Source: a bacterium | Lineage (GTDB): Bacteria > B130-G9 | Assembly (NCBI GenBank): GCA_035527515.1 | Contig: DATLAJ010000167.1 | Location: 1-45,681 of the forward strand | Reading direction: 5' to 3' | Length of the DNA stretch: 45,681 nucleotides | In this document: piece by piece, positions 16,907 through 25,503 of the stretch | How the letters are laid out: each line of letters begins with the position of its first letter | How positions within the stretch are numbered: position 1 is the stretch's first letter | The notes under the pieces: model-generated | What the model saw: the letters and a program-made list of their open reading frames with translations, nothing else | Told to the model about the DNA's origin: nothing | Database searches by the model: none | Translations under genes and position numbers: made by a program

Positions 16907-17428
16907 GGGCAATCACAGCGGCAGCTTTATCCCTCCTGTAACCAGACCACCCAGCAGCAGTATCCTCGCCGTGAGCACCCGTGCCGCGTGATTGCCTCGC
17001 CTCGAGGGATGATGCCGAGCTTATACTGGATAAGGAATAGCACGTTCCAAAAAACAAACGCTTCGGCCAGACACCAGGGCCTTCCATAGACATGGTTTAT
17101 CCTTCATAACGTAATCCTCTTATCCGCGAAGGACGGAGGGTAGTTCTAAGGCTGATTCATCCTCTCTCTCGCCTGCCTTGGTCTCGAGCTTGAACTGCTG
17201 CCAAATAAAAGGCCCAGCGGGAGCTCTTCACGCACGCGGCCCGAAGTGCTACGTTGATAACGATCGGCGAGGCACGGAATATGGCGCTGACGGCGGTAGG
17301 GGACATGGAATTGCGACGATTCGCGGGACTGCCAGGACACCTGGCCTCCCGGCGAAAGGTGATGCCGATGCAGTACAAGGTTAGTAAGGCTGGTCTGGGG
17401 CTATCGACCATACTCAAGGAGGGTGAAA
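16905..17428. other. Intergenic stretch with repeat fragments, no clear gene
   Basis: About 520 bases. A fragment at 17008-17040 (TGATGCCGAGCTTATACTGG...) resembles 23591-23620 (TGATGCCGAGCTAATACTGG...), so a dispersed repeat is present. A 60-codon frame at 17254-17436 overlaps the start of the next gene and looks mildly coding, but it has no recognisable product or ribosome site. Confidence 0.4.
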
Positions 17429-20400
17429 ATGAATAGAATGAAAGATGTGATGTATTTAGTTGTTGTATTGATTCTTTCTTTGTTCCTGATGGAATCGGCA
17501 TCGTTTGCAGTCGCAGAGCGTGGTTCTGCCAATGCGAGACTAGCGCTGAGCGGAGACGGGGGACCCGTCTGGGGTATGCCGGGGCAGGACGCCCGAAACA
17601 GCTATTGCGGGCTATTCCCTGCGCCGGCGGATTCACCCGGGCACTGTGAGATACAGGAGAACGTCTATACCCCCCTTGTCTATAGTGAGAATGAGATCTA
17701 CGTTCAATCTTCGGATGGCATAGCCCGGATTGACATTGAGGGTGATGTGAAATGGACCTGGGCCCCGGATGATGGCAAGACCACAGGATTAAGGGCTGTG
17801 ACAAGTGACCATACAATCTACGCGGTAGGCGCCTCCGTGGATAATCCCATCGTCCTTTACTCCGTTAATTCCGGGGGCCAAATGAACTGGTCATACACGT
17901 TTCCCGGAGATGGGGGGATTTGCCAGGATTATAGCCTCGATGCGCGAGCGGGCTTCCTGGGGGCTTGCTCCATACTAAACAGGGACATTGGTGATGGGTG
18001 GACAACCGCAGTCTGGTCTATCAGCCCGGAAGGAGAAGTCGCCTGGACTTACGGTTCTGGGTCTGTTCAAGGGCTGGCCGTCGCGGAGAGCGGCAACATA
18101 TACGCTTTAATTGGATCGTCATTCCTGACCTCCCTGGATGCCGACGGGAACGTTCGCTGGCGCCATGAAATACAAACAGGTCCCAGTGACCATATCACTG
18201 GTCTGAGCATCGGGCCAGGTGAAAGAACCATATTTGAGCATGAGAGATCCGCGCAGGGCGGATATTGGGAATATGATGTTGACGTCATTTGTTGTGTGGA
18301 CTCCGCAGGTGAAGAGAAATGGACGTTCTCTCCGGCGTTCGAGGGATGGGGCTCGTGGTGCAAATCGCTGGCATGGGATTCGTTTGGCAGGATAATGGCT
18401 GTGTATCAGGAATGGGACAAGCATGAGGCAGGTTACTCCGATTACTCTCATTTATTCTGCATGTCACCGGATGGGGAGCTGCAATGGACATACACGGTTT
18501 CGGATTGCGAGCTTGCCCGCCACCTGGTGACCACATCGGATGGCGCTTCGCTGATCTACGCCGAAGGCATTGCGCATACCGAAATTCACTGCATTAACAG
18601 CGAGGGAGAGCTGAGATGGGTGCGAGAGGCCCTCCCTAGGAGCGGCCTACCAACGATCATCGGGCCGGGCAAGTTCCTTGTAGCCTGTTTTGTTGACCAA
18701 CCTCAGCTTCACGTTTTCGCACCGGATTTTACTATCCTACACTGCACTTCGCCGGAATACGCCAACACGGCGATTGCCGTCGAATACGAGGTGAGTGCCC
18801 TGTGTGGATTGGATCACGTCGAGCTGTGGTACAGGTATGAGGGCGGGTCTTGGGCGGACAGCAGCCTGCGCGGGTATGAGGCGATTGGGGAGTTATCTTT
18901 TGAGCCGCCGGATGGGGACGGCGAATACGCGTTCGCAGTCGTCGCGGAGGACATCGAGGGCCACAGAAGCACGTTGCCGGATGAGGCGCAGGCCACAACG
19001 GTCTATGATACATCAGCACCGACATCGAGCGCCTCGTGCGAGGCATATTCGACTGGTTCGACTGTTCAGGTATCATACTCGGCCTCGGACACAACCAGCG
19101 GAGTGGTCTCCGTTTCGCTGTGGTATCGAGGCCCAGATTCGGGGCGGGGCTGGGTGGATTCAGGGTTGAGCGAGGCGGAGCCTGAAGGGGTGTTCTCCTT
19201 CGTCGCGGCCGCTGATGGCGTCTATGAGTTCGCAACGGTCGCCCAGGACCTTGCCTCGAACACGGAATCGCTCCCGGAAGGACCAGACTGCACGGTCGTC
19301 GTGGACACAACCGCGCCAGTTTCGTCATGTGCATCCCCAGGTATGGTCAACCAGTATCCGATTGAGGTTGAGTATAGCGTGACCGATGAGACGAGTGGGG
19401 TTGCCTCGGTCGAGCTGTGGTTCAGCTACGAAGGCGGGACATGGACAGACAGCGGAATCGCGTCTACGAGCGCTGCCATATCCGGCTCGTTTGAATTCTC
19501 GCCACCCACCCAAGACGATGGAACCTATGCATTTGCCACGTTCGCACGTGACCGCGCGGGTAATGTTGAGGCGCTGCCTGATGCTCCCGATGCCACAACT
19601 TTGGTCGATACGATTCCGCCCGCTTCAAGCTGCTCTTGCGACGAAGTGGCCCATGATTTCCCTGTCGCGGTGTCCTACACGGCCACGGATGCCGGGAGCG
19701 GGGTGAGCTCGGTCGCTCTGTGGTATAGATTCGAGGGCGGCGATTGGGCCAACGCCGGCCTCTGGGCGCCGATGGCGAACGCGAGCTTTAACTTCCGGCC
19801 GAGTGTGCAGAGCGAGGGCCTCTACGAGTTCGCGACGATTGCAGAAGATACCGCCGGCAACGGGGAATCGCTGCCGGATAATCCCGATTGCAGTGTCAAC
19901 GTTCGATTCCCAGCGCCTCGCATCGTGGTGAGCCCGGAGAGCATTGATTTCGGCGAGGTTGCGGTTGGTGGGGAGGCGGTTGACAGTATAGTGGTGGATA
20001 ATGCGGGAGACGCAGTTCTTGAGCTATATCATGTATCGATTAATGGGGATGGCTTCTCCCTTGACTTGGGAGAGATTTCGCTTCCATGTAGTATCGAGCC
20101 GGACAACCAGATCGAATTCGATGTGATATTCGGTCCAGAGTCGGCCTCGGATTACTCTGGCGTCGTCTCCGTAGAATCGAACGATCCTGATGAGCCGAGC
20201 GTTGAGATGAATCTGGCTGGTTCAGGCAGTAGTGTGGGGGGACTTGTGCTGCGGGTATTCACAGACAGCAGTTCCTATGACTTCGGAGATACGATCTATC
20301 TCTATGTGGGGGCCAACAACATGGGAGATGAGTCCGAGGTCGATGTGTATCTGTTCGTGTGTTACGACTATCTCGGACCCGAGCACGTTGGCTGGTACGC

Positions 20401-20620
20401 GGTGGGAGGTGGCTGGTCGATGGACATCGGTCCGTGGCTTCCCGGCATAGTTCTCGCCGCGGGCCTCGACGCGGAAGTCCTCGCATTCACCATCCCTACG
20501 CCCGCTGAACCATCCGACATCATAAAAGCTGGCGAATACACTATCCTCATGGCCGCCTTCGAGCCAGTGACCTTCGATTGGGCAAGCAACCTGGCAGAGG
20601 CTACATTCAGCTTGCAGTAA
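17429..20620 (+). CDS. Large secreted PQQ-propeller / Ig-like / ASH-domain protein
   Basis: 1063 aa; ATG 17429 follows AAGGAGGG (17416-17423). Signal peptide: MNRMKDVMYLVVVLILSLF, cleavage near FAVA. Residues 45-425 are a PQQ/BamB-like beta-propeller, with repeated blades ending in W-x-Y/F (VKWTWAPDDGK, MNWSYTFPGDGG, VAWTYGSGS, VRWRHEIQTG, LQWTYTVSD, LRWVREALP). Residues 430-830 hold four Ig-like repeats of about 95 aa, each with DTSAP/DTTAP-type starts, SVELWY/F-YEGG cores and FATVAxDxAGNxExLP ends. An ASH/choice-of-anchor D domain follows (SPESIDFGEVAVGGEAVDSI, to about 935). The last 125 residues are the domain shared with the C25 protease and the 12230 protein. It is probably an exported surface or extracellular binding protein. 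Ligand unknown. Confidence 0.85.
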   Translation: MNRMKDVMYLVVVLILSLFLMESASFAVAERGSANARLALSGDGGPVWGMPGQDARNSYCGLFPAPADSPGHCEIQENVYTPLVYSENEIYVQSSDGIARIDIEGDVKWTWAPDDGKTTGLRAVTSDHTIYAVGASVDNPIVLYSVNSGGQMNWSYTFPGDGGICQDYSLDARAGFLGACSILNRDIGDGWTTAVWSISPEGEVAWTYGSGSVQGLAVAESGNIYALIGSSFLTSLDADGNVRWRHEIQTGPSDHITGLSIGPGERTIFEHERSAQGGYWEYDVDVICCVDSAGEEKWTFSPAFEGWGSWCKSLAWDSFGRIMAVYQEWDKHEAGYSDYSHLFCMSPDGELQWTYTVSDCELARHLVTTSDGASLIYAEGIAHTEIHCINSEGELRWVREALPRSGLPTIIGPGKFLVACFVDQPQLHVFAPDFTILHCTSPEYANTAIAVEYEVSALCGLDHVELWYRYEGGSWADSSLRGYEAIGELSFEPPDGDGEYAFAVVAEDIEGHRSTLPDEAQATTVYDTSAPTSSASCEAYSTGSTVQVSYSASDTTSGVVSVSLWYRGPDSGRGWVDSGLSEAEPEGVFSFVAAADGVYEFATVAQDLASNTESLPEGPDCTVVVDTTAPVSSCASPGMVNQYPIEVEYSVTDETSGVASVELWFSYEGGTWTDSGIASTSAAISGSFEFSPPTQDDGTYAFATFARDRAGNVEALPDAPDATTLVDTIPPASSCSCDEVAHDFPVAVSYTATDAGSGVSSVALWYRFEGGDWANAGLWAPMANASFNFRPSVQSEGLYEFATIAEDTAGNGESLPDNPDCSVNVRFPAPRIVVSPESIDFGEVAVGGEAVDSIVVDNAGDAVLELYHVSINGDGFSLDLGEISLPCSIEPDNQIEFDVIFGPESASDYSGVVSVESNDPDEPSVEMNLAGSGSSVGGLVLRVFTDSSSYDFGDTIYLYVGANNMGDESEVDVYLFVCYDYLGPEHVGWYAVGGGWSMDIGPWLPGIVLAAGLDAEVLAFTIPTPAEPSDIIKAGEYTILMAAFEPVTFDWASNLAEATFSLQ

Positions 20621-20937
20621 TGACGGCGGCGGGAATACGACGTGGCAGTATTCCGTCGTGAACCAGATGACGAAGATGCCGAATCCTGAGAGCGACGTGA
20701 CGGAGTTTGAGTTCGACGCGGCGGGGAGCCTCCGCTCCCGAAGCTTCTTCCGCTTGCGAGCGAACTGGGGCGCCTCGCACGTGCTGAGCTTGCCCAGATC
20801 GACGCGAGTTCAGGCCAGCCGGCCAAGTCCGCACCAGACCCACGCGACGATGGCCATTAGCCCGTTCTCAAGCCGGCCCAGGGGGTAACTTCTCCAACGG
20901 ACGCGAGAAATGACGCGGGCGAAGCCACAGAAGAGAT
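20621..20937. repeat. Gene-free stretch with copies of two dispersed repeats
   Basis: Bases about 20728-20795 (GGGGAGCCTCCGCTCCCGAAG...GCGCCTCGCACGTGCTGAGC) resemble the repeat units found after coaBC at 34205-34400. They run directly into copy 2 of the 77-bp repeat (20786-20862) taken from the end of the hybrid kinase gene. Nothing here looks like a gene. Confidence 0.6.
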
Positions 20938-22878
20938 TCAGAAGTGCCCCACGATGAACTCCCCCTTCAGCCATTCTGAACGGCCCTTGGGGTTCGCGGC
21001 GGCGACTTCAATCGTGTATTGTCCCGGCGGCATTAGGTCTGCCTGCATCTTTGCGACGGTTAGCTGTTCTCCACAGACTCTTACTTCTATCGTCGGAACC
21101 GCTCCTGAGATGCGAACGACATACCAGAGCGACTCTTCTGCAGGCGACCATCGGACCCGTTCTGGAAATCTCGAGAACACGCTCGTCTCATTCGGGGAGA
21201 CGAATCGCCCCGGTCGCTTTGGTCGCCCCAGCCGTTCGACCTCAGCGACGAATCTCTCCTTAAGCGCCTTGGCCGCTTCTTGCGAGATGCGATTTGGCCC
21301 AAGCACGTAAACGGACGACCCGTCGGGAAGCGGGAAGCGTTTCGTAAGCGAGGCGCAAATCGTACTGGAGCGGATGTCGTTAAGCAGCAGTCCACCAAGC
21401 ACGAGAGCCTTTGAGGCAAACGGCGATACTCCCTGCCCGCCATCCTTACACAGGATGAAATCTGAGTTCAGCAGAGCATCGACATGATCTTGTGCAGGCC
21501 GGTCGAATGAGCGATAGCAGACCCGGACATTGCCGGTCCCTGCGAGCCGCGCCTCCAGCATCAGCGTCCAGGGATTGATCTCGGCCGACACAGGAACCAC
21601 GAAGACAGAGGGCCTTTCAACGCCGCTTTGGGTCAGATGGCCGAGTATCTCTTTGTAGGGCCAATAAGCCTCGAGCGCCGGGCGAACCTCCTGAGCGATG
21701 CATCCCCAGATGGGCAGATGAACGCCGCCGACCTCGATGGCAACGCTCGAATGGACGCCAACCCCAAACGAGACAACGACCCACTGTGCAGCTAGTAGCA
21801 CGATAATAGATGTGACCACGGCCCTAGGCCAGCGGCGCCTCATAAGTCGTTGTAGAGCTATGCCGCCAAGTATGGCGAATGCCGGCACAATGGGCAAAGT
21901 GTAGCGCAGGTCTGCAAGGCCGATGGCGCTGAGAAACGGGAGCGGGGCTAGGGCCCAGGACAGCAAGAACGCCAGAGGCTTGGGCCTTCTGATGCTAATC
22001 AGGGCACCGGCGAGGGCCAGAAGAAAGCACGGCACAAAAAGCTGGTCGGTGATGAGCCGCAATAAGTAACTTCCCAATAGTGTGTAGAACCCGCTCGACG
22101 GACCCATCTCGCGGTATTCACTAACAGTGCCGCCAGCGCGAGCCAGTATGTGCTTCGCATTCAGAAGATACCACGGCAAGGCAACAACGGCAGCTGTCAA
22201 GCTGAGAAGGAGTACGCACGCGAGGAACCCTCTTGTCGAACAACCAGAACGGCTTTCGGCTTTCCCTTGTTTAATCCTGCCGAGCAGCTCTGTTACGAGC
22301 ACAACTAGAGCGGGCCCGGCCACATACACGATAAATGTCCACTTGGTCAACATGCCGAGCCCAAAGACGAGGCCCAAGGCGGCACAAGTCGTCCTCTTAC
22401 GTAGTGCGTCGGGCGCGAGGATGAGGGCCATAAACAGCGCTACCATGCCAGTCAAAGCGAAGTCAATGTATGCCGTCCGAGACCATCCCCAAAGACCAGG
22501 CAGAAGAACTCCAACGCATGTAGCCAGGAGGCCGACCCGCCGGTCAAAGAGCTGCCTGGCCGCGTAATAGATGCTAAAAACGATCACCGGCACAAACAGC
22601 AGGTTAGCTGCGATTGCGACGTCAACGCTTCTGCCGAAAAGAAGCATCAAGATGCCGGCCGCGACGTGCCACAGCGGCGGGTAAAACGTGCCTTCCCCCT
22701 GAAGCATCAGGAGCCGCCCAACATCCAGCCGTGAAATCGCCTGGCTCGCCTCGATAGCATCCAGTATGTGAAACGCTGGGTCCCACACTGGGGGCGTGTC
22801 GTCCAAAGCCAGCCAGACGACATTGCCAACCGCCCAAAAGGCAATCAGTAAGACACAGATGAGGTAATCCTTCCGCAT
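20938..22878 (-). CDS. Membrane glycosyltransferase, GT-C type (PMT/ArnT/GT39-like)
   Basis: 646 aa; ATG 22878 lies ten bases after GGGGAAG; a TTG at 22899 is less likely. The first 400 residues hold about ten hydrophobic membrane spans. The first periplasmic loop has WDPAFHILDA, the acidic/His pattern of lipid-phosphate-sugar-dependent enzymes, and GEGTFYPPLWH follows. GT-C enzymes of this group transfer a sugar from a polyprenyl-phosphate donor to lipid A, protein or another lipid outside the cytoplasm. The C-terminal 240 residues are soluble. Their last 60 look like a beta-sandwich (YTIEVAAANPKGRSEWLKG, fibronectin-like), which is unusual for the family. It stands alone, divergent from the PPOX gene. 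Acceptor unknown. Confidence 0.8.
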   Translation of the reverse strand: MRKDYLICVLLIAFWAVGNVVWLALDDTPPVWDPAFHILDAIEASQAISRLDVGRLLMLQGEGTFYPPLWHVAAGILMLLFGRSVDVAIAANLLFVPVIVFSIYYAARQLFDRRVGLLATCVGVLLPGLWGWSRTAYIDFALTGMVALFMALILAPDALRKRTTCAALGLVFGLGMLTKWTFIVYVAGPALVVLVTELLGRIKQGKAESRSGCSTRGFLACVLLLSLTAAVVALPWYLLNAKHILARAGGTVSEYREMGPSSGFYTLLGSYLLRLITDQLFVPCFLLALAGALISIRRPKPLAFLLSWALAPLPFLSAIGLADLRYTLPIVPAFAILGGIALQRLMRRRWPRAVVTSIIVLLAAQWVVVSFGVGVHSSVAIEVGGVHLPIWGCIAQEVRPALEAYWPYKEILGHLTQSGVERPSVFVVPVSAEINPWTLMLEARLAGTGNVRVCYRSFDRPAQDHVDALLNSDFILCKDGGQGVSPFASKALVLGGLLLNDIRSSTICASLTKRFPLPDGSSVYVLGPNRISQEAAKALKERFVAEVERLGRPKRPGRFVSPNETSVFSRFPERVRWSPAEESLWYVVRISGAVPTIEVRVCGEQLTVAKMQADLMPPGQYTIEVAAANPKGRSEWLKGEFIVGHF

Positions 22879-23069
22879 CGCTGTCGAACTTCCCCGCAAA
22901 TGGCCATATATTTCTGTCGTGTCCGATGAGAATGCTCCAGCTGTCGCCTGATCTCAAGTGGTCGAGGCGCTGGAGTTCCTGCAATAACCTGTCTAACCAA
23001 GACGGAGAAATGCGAAAATCTCCGGTAGTGGCGATTCTTGTTGCCAACATCGGCACTAGAGAATTACTC

Positions 23070-23098
23070 TTGGAAGGATTAATAGCGTAATCCTAACA
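23070..23098 (+). promoter_or_regulatory. Promoter with palindrome between -35 and -10
   Basis: TTGGAA (23070-23075), a 17-base spacer and TAACAT (23093-23098) precede the PPOX gene. The spacer is almost exactly filled by the perfect inverted repeat GGATTA-ATAGCG-TAATCC (23076-23093), the classic place for a repressor. Both hexamers match only four of six consensus bases. Confidence 0.4.
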
Positions 23099-23130
23099 TT
23101 AGTCTCAAAACGTCACGAGGAGGGTGAGGC

Positions 23131-23541
23131 ATGAATTTCGAGGAACTGAAGGCGTTTATGAAGCAAGTCGGCTGGGGCTTTCTGGCAACGACGAACGGTG
23201 AGCGCGCAAGCGTCAGGCCGATGGGCGGCTGCGGCTGGTTTGGCAAGGAGTTCTGGTGTGCAACCGGTATGAAGGATGCGAAGACGGTCGATATTAAGAA
23301 GGTCGCTTACGTGGAGTATTGCTTTGCTGACAAAGAGGGGAAGCATGTCCGTCTATCGGGCAAGTGCATGGTCAGCACCGACAGGGCGGATAAGCAAGAG
23401 CTGCTCGACCTCATGCCCGTGATGAAGGAACATGTGGGCGATGCGGACAACCCCGACTACGTCGTGCTTCGCCTCAAACCGGAGCGCATCCGCTACATGG
23501 GCTCGGACGAGATGCAATACACCGAGGTAAGCCTCGACTAG
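23131..23541 (+). CDS. Pyridoxamine 5'-phosphate oxidase-family (flavin-binding) protein
   Basis: 136 aa; ATG 23131 is preceded by GAGGAGGGTGAGGC. The split-barrel PPOX pattern is visible: N-terminal helix, WGFLATTNGERASVRPMGG, FWCATGMKDAKTVDIKK, VEYCFADKEGKHVRLSGK and a C-terminal PERIRYMG strand. Small proteins of this family bind FMN (sometimes F420 or heme) and often act as general stress or reductase proteins. It lacks the length and residues of true PdxH, so a role in vitamin B6 synthesis is unlikely. Divergent from the glycosyltransferase gene. Confidence 0.85.
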   Translation: MNFEELKAFMKQVGWGFLATTNGERASVRPMGGCGWFGKEFWCATGMKDAKTVDIKKVAYVEYCFADKEGKHVRLSGKCMVSTDRADKQELLDLMPVMKEHVGDADNPDYVVLRLKPERIRYMGSDEMQYTEVSLD

Positions 23542-23623
23542 TCGAAGGAGGCTGCGCCCGTGAGCCGGCTTCAGGACGCCCGCTCCTAATGATGATGCCG
23601 AGCTAATACTGGAGAAGGATGAG

Positions 23624-23647
23624 GGCGGAAGGATGAAGGATGAAAGG
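23624..23647. repeat. GGATGAA heptamer tandem repeat
   Basis: GGCGGAAGGATGAAGGATGAAAGG: short tandem copies of GGATGAA/AGGATGA in the gap after the PPOX gene. The same string recurs at 24286-24343 and, inverted, at 37150-37180, so it is a dispersed intergenic repeat family similar to the STRR heptamers described in cyanobacteria. Confidence 0.6.
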
Positions 23648-23680
23648 CGTTGAGAGGACTGAGCTGGTCTGGAAGGGCAA

Positions 23681-23998
23681 GTGATAATCACGGAGCAGAC
23701 GACGGAGTATGTTATCCGACTAGGCCCGAAGGACCGCTACAGACATGTTCACATCAGAGTTAGGGGACGGATTGTCTTCTTCCGGGTGCAGCTGGAGACC
23801 CTCTTGGACGAAGAATGGAGGCCGGTGGTGCGCTATGATACGGCGCACGGATTCGCCCATCGAGACCTGCTCGACAGACGGGGAAACACGATCAAAACAC
23901 CTCTTTTTAATCAGGACTTGAATGACGCATTGACCTTCGCGGAAAACGACCTCAAGACAAACTGGTTTTCCTACCGCAAAAGATTCTTGGAGGAGTGA
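23681..23998 (+). CDS. Conserved small protein upstream of the DUF5647-like gene
   Basis: 105 aa; GTG 23681, three bases after GGAAGGG. A soluble alpha/beta protein with the block VQLETLLDEEWRPVVRYDTA and HGFAHRDLLDRRGN, then a helical C-terminus. I do not recognise a described function. The stop codon shares a base with the start of the next gene (TGATG), so the two are co-translated. The location at the head of a run of toxin-antitoxin genes suggests a paired accessory module, but nothing shows toxicity. Confidence 0.7.
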   Translation: MIITEQTTEYVIRLGPKDRYRHVHIRVRGRIVFFRVQLETLLDEEWRPVVRYDTAHGFAHRDLLDRRGNTIKTPLFNQDLNDALTFAENDLKTNWFSYRKRFLEE

Positions 23999-24270
23999 TG
24001 AACAAGCTACAAGAAGACGTTGTTCAGAAGAACATCGAATTGAGCGCCGAGTTCAGCCGTTACCTTTTTGAGCATCCCGAGATAGAATCGACCATCCCGA
24101 AGGATGCCCAGATCGTTCTCCTACCAGACTACGACACAGAGCTTTGTGCCTCTAACAGAGAGCTAGGCCGCGCGATCGAGTCGCGTGGCGAGAAGGTGGT
24201 CTATGTTCGAATTGGTCGGCTGCGTCCCAAGACGATTTCGCGGATTGAATCTGTGGCAGTGGAGGTCTGA
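23998..24270 (+). CDS. DUF5647-like small protein
   Basis: 90 aa; ATG 23998 overlaps the previous stop (TGATG) and follows GGAGGAG. A helical N-terminus (VVQKNIELSAEFSRYLFEHP) leads to IPKDAQIVLLPDYDTELCA and EKVVYVRIGRL, the pattern I associate with DUF5647. Function is unknown. Being tightly coupled to the 105-aa gene, it may be the second half of a two-gene module like the toxin-antitoxin pairs that follow. Confidence 0.65.
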   Translation: MNKLQEDVVQKNIELSAEFSRYLFEHPEIESTIPKDAQIVLLPDYDTELCASNRELGRAIESRGEKVVYVRIGRLRPKTISRIESVAVEV

Positions 24271-24285
24271 TACGGACGTTCTTAC

Positions 24286-24343
24286 AAGGATGAAGGCGGA
24301 AGGATGAAGGAACTGCTGACTGCCAACTGCCAACGGATGAAGG
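24286..24343. repeat. GGATGAA and CTGCCAA heptamer repeats
   Basis: AAGGATGAAGGCGGAAGGATGAAGG is followed by ACTGCTGACTGCCAACTGCCAACGG and another GGATGAAGG. The same two heptamer types occur in reverse order and orientation at 37101-37180, before nusB. Confidence 0.6.
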
Positions 24344-24423
24344 GGCTATGACTCAGCCTTCTTCACAACGGCTGGCGGTCGTTCAGGACACGCAAGCAGC
24401 CGAAGCTTCAGACAAGCGCCTCG

Positions 24424-24519
24424 CATGTTTACGAACAGCCCGGCCAATACAAGATGCTGGTCAAGGTGGTTGACATATTCGGCAATGACACGACGAGGCT
24501 CTTGGAGGTAGCAGTGTGA
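24424..24519 (+). pseudogene. Tail of a lost gene, probably a DNA methylase of a restriction system
   Basis: The frame ending at TGA 24517-24519 reads HVYEQPGQYKMLVKVVDIFG and then NDTTRLLEVAV, clearly a protein C-terminus. Upstream of about 24424 the frame becomes repeat DNA and reaches a stop at 24349, so the rest of the gene is gone. I associate this ending with adenine-specific methylases or partner subunits of type III-like restriction systems, but that is from memory. A second, shorter copy lies at 25456-25503. The nucleotidyltransferase start overlaps its stop (GTGA), as if coupling had once existed. Confidence 0.55.
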
Positions 24520-24845
24520 TAGCCGATGAAAGACTGAGACAGGCGATCCTTGAGATCGTTCAAAGAATAGTCGAGGGATATGAACCCAGCAAGGTGATTC
24601 TGTTTGGCTCCTATGCTTACGGCGAGCCGGACGAGGATAGCGACGTTGACCTTCTGATCATCAAGGACACTGAGAAGAGGCCCATTGAGAGATGGCTTGA
24701 GGTGAAAAGGCTTGTCCGGGACCATATCCAGGTGGTCTCAGTATCGCCTCTGGTTTACACTGAGAAAGAGATTGAGGATAGGCTCTCTATGAGGGATTTC
24801 TTCGTCGAAGAGATACTTGAGAGGGGGGAGTTGCTCTATGGATGA
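24516..24845 (+). CDS. MNT-type nucleotidyltransferase antitoxin (MntA-like)
   Basis: 109 aa; GTG 24516, with TTGGAGG just upstream. It has the minimal nucleotidyltransferase signature GSYAYGEPDEDSDVDLLII, with the metal-binding Asp pair (DVD) and the GS motif. In MNT/HEPN pairs this protein neutralises the HEPN RNase by adding AMP to it. It overlaps the HEPN gene by eight bases (24838-24845), the usual order for such modules. The gene is intact, whereas its HEPN partner is frameshifted. Confidence 0.88.
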   Translation: MIADERLRQAILEIVQRIVEGYEPSKVILFGSYAYGEPDEDSDVDLLIIKDTEKRPIERWLEVKRLVRDHIQVVSVSPLVYTEKEIEDRLSMRDFFVEEILERGELLYG

Positions 24846-25235
24846 GGCCTTCAGGCGGCAGGCTGAGGAGTGGTTCGAAAGAGGTCGGCACGACATAGAG
24901 ACGGCACAGTTAATCTACGAGCAGTATGGGTACACAGATTCTATTGTGTATCACATTCAGCAGGCGATCGAGAAGTACCTGAAAGGTTACCTCGTTCTTC
25001 GTGGCAGGAAGCCGCAAGGACACATGAGCTCGATGCGCTCCTCAATCACATCGCGACCTTCGACGACGGCTTCGGCGATTTTCTAGAGCTTTGCGAGAAA
25101 GCGTCTCGGTATTACATTGATGGGCGTTATCCGCCGGGCCCCCCTGCGGAGTACGAACGCGAGGAGATCAAGGCAGATTTAGATAAAGCGCTCAAGCTGA
25201 TAAGCCAAGTCCGAGCGAAGGCCAGCCGGGACTGA
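24838..25235 (+). pseudogene. HEPN toxin gene broken by a one-base frameshift
   Basis: From ATG 24838 the frame encodes a HEPN protein (MDEAFRRQAEEWFERGRHDI, then YHIQQAIEKYLKGYLVLRGR), but it changes to nonsense at about 25015. The frame one base earlier continues the family pattern: RTHELDALLNHIATFDDG, then KASRYYIDGRYPPGPPAEYE, to a stop at 25235. One base is missing, most simply a C, so that CCGCAAGG stands for CCGCCAAGG (KPPRTHEL). HEPN RNases are toxins of MNT/HEPN pairs. The defect should inactivate it unless frameshifting restores it or it is a sequencing error. Confidence 0.8.
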
Positions 25236-25248
25236 ATGAGGTGCGGCA

Positions 25249-25440
25249 ATGTCTAAGAGATTCACAGCGGTGATCACGAAGGAGGAGAAATGGTTCGTCG
25301 GCCATTGTATTGAACTGGACGTGGCAACCCAGGGGAAGACGATTGAGGAGGCCCAGGCGAATCTCAAGGAAGCCGTGGAGCTATACCTTGAGAGTTTCGG
25401 CTCAAAGGAGGTTCCCGACAGCCTAGTCGGCGGAGTATGA
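25249..25440 (+). CDS. HicB-like antitoxin (copy 1, solitary)
   Basis: 63 aa; ATG 25249, five bases after a GAGGTG-like site. The HicB partial RNase H-like fold is evident: FTAVITKEEKWFVGHCIELD, then TQGKTIEEAQANLKEAVELY. There is no C-terminal DNA-binding segment. It has no HicA partner next to it. It is about 80% identical in DNA to the second copy at 25699, so the two arose by duplication. An antitoxin without a toxin may protect against related toxins elsewhere. Confidence 0.8.
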   Translation: MSKRFTAVITKEEKWFVGHCIELDVATQGKTIEEAQANLKEAVELYLESFGSKEVPDSLVGGV

Positions 25441-25455
25441 TGCACGAGAGGCTTA

Positions 25456-25503
25456 GATATATTCGGCAATGACACGACGAAGCTCGTGGAGGTAAGAATA
25501 TGA
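25456..25503 (+). pseudogene. Second copy of the methylase-like tail
   Basis: GATATATTCGGCAATGACAC at its start encodes DIFGNDTTKLVEVRI followed by TGA at 25501-25503. Bases 25459-25503 match 24475-24519 at 39 of 45 positions. The Phd start codon overlaps the stop (ATGA), exactly as the MNT start overlaps the first copy. It looks like a junction carried along with antitoxin cassettes. Confidence 0.6.

Noticed and set aside
17254-17436. 60-codon open frame before the 1063-aa gene
   Set aside because: Mildly coding composition, but it overlaps the next start, has no ribosome site and shows no known family.
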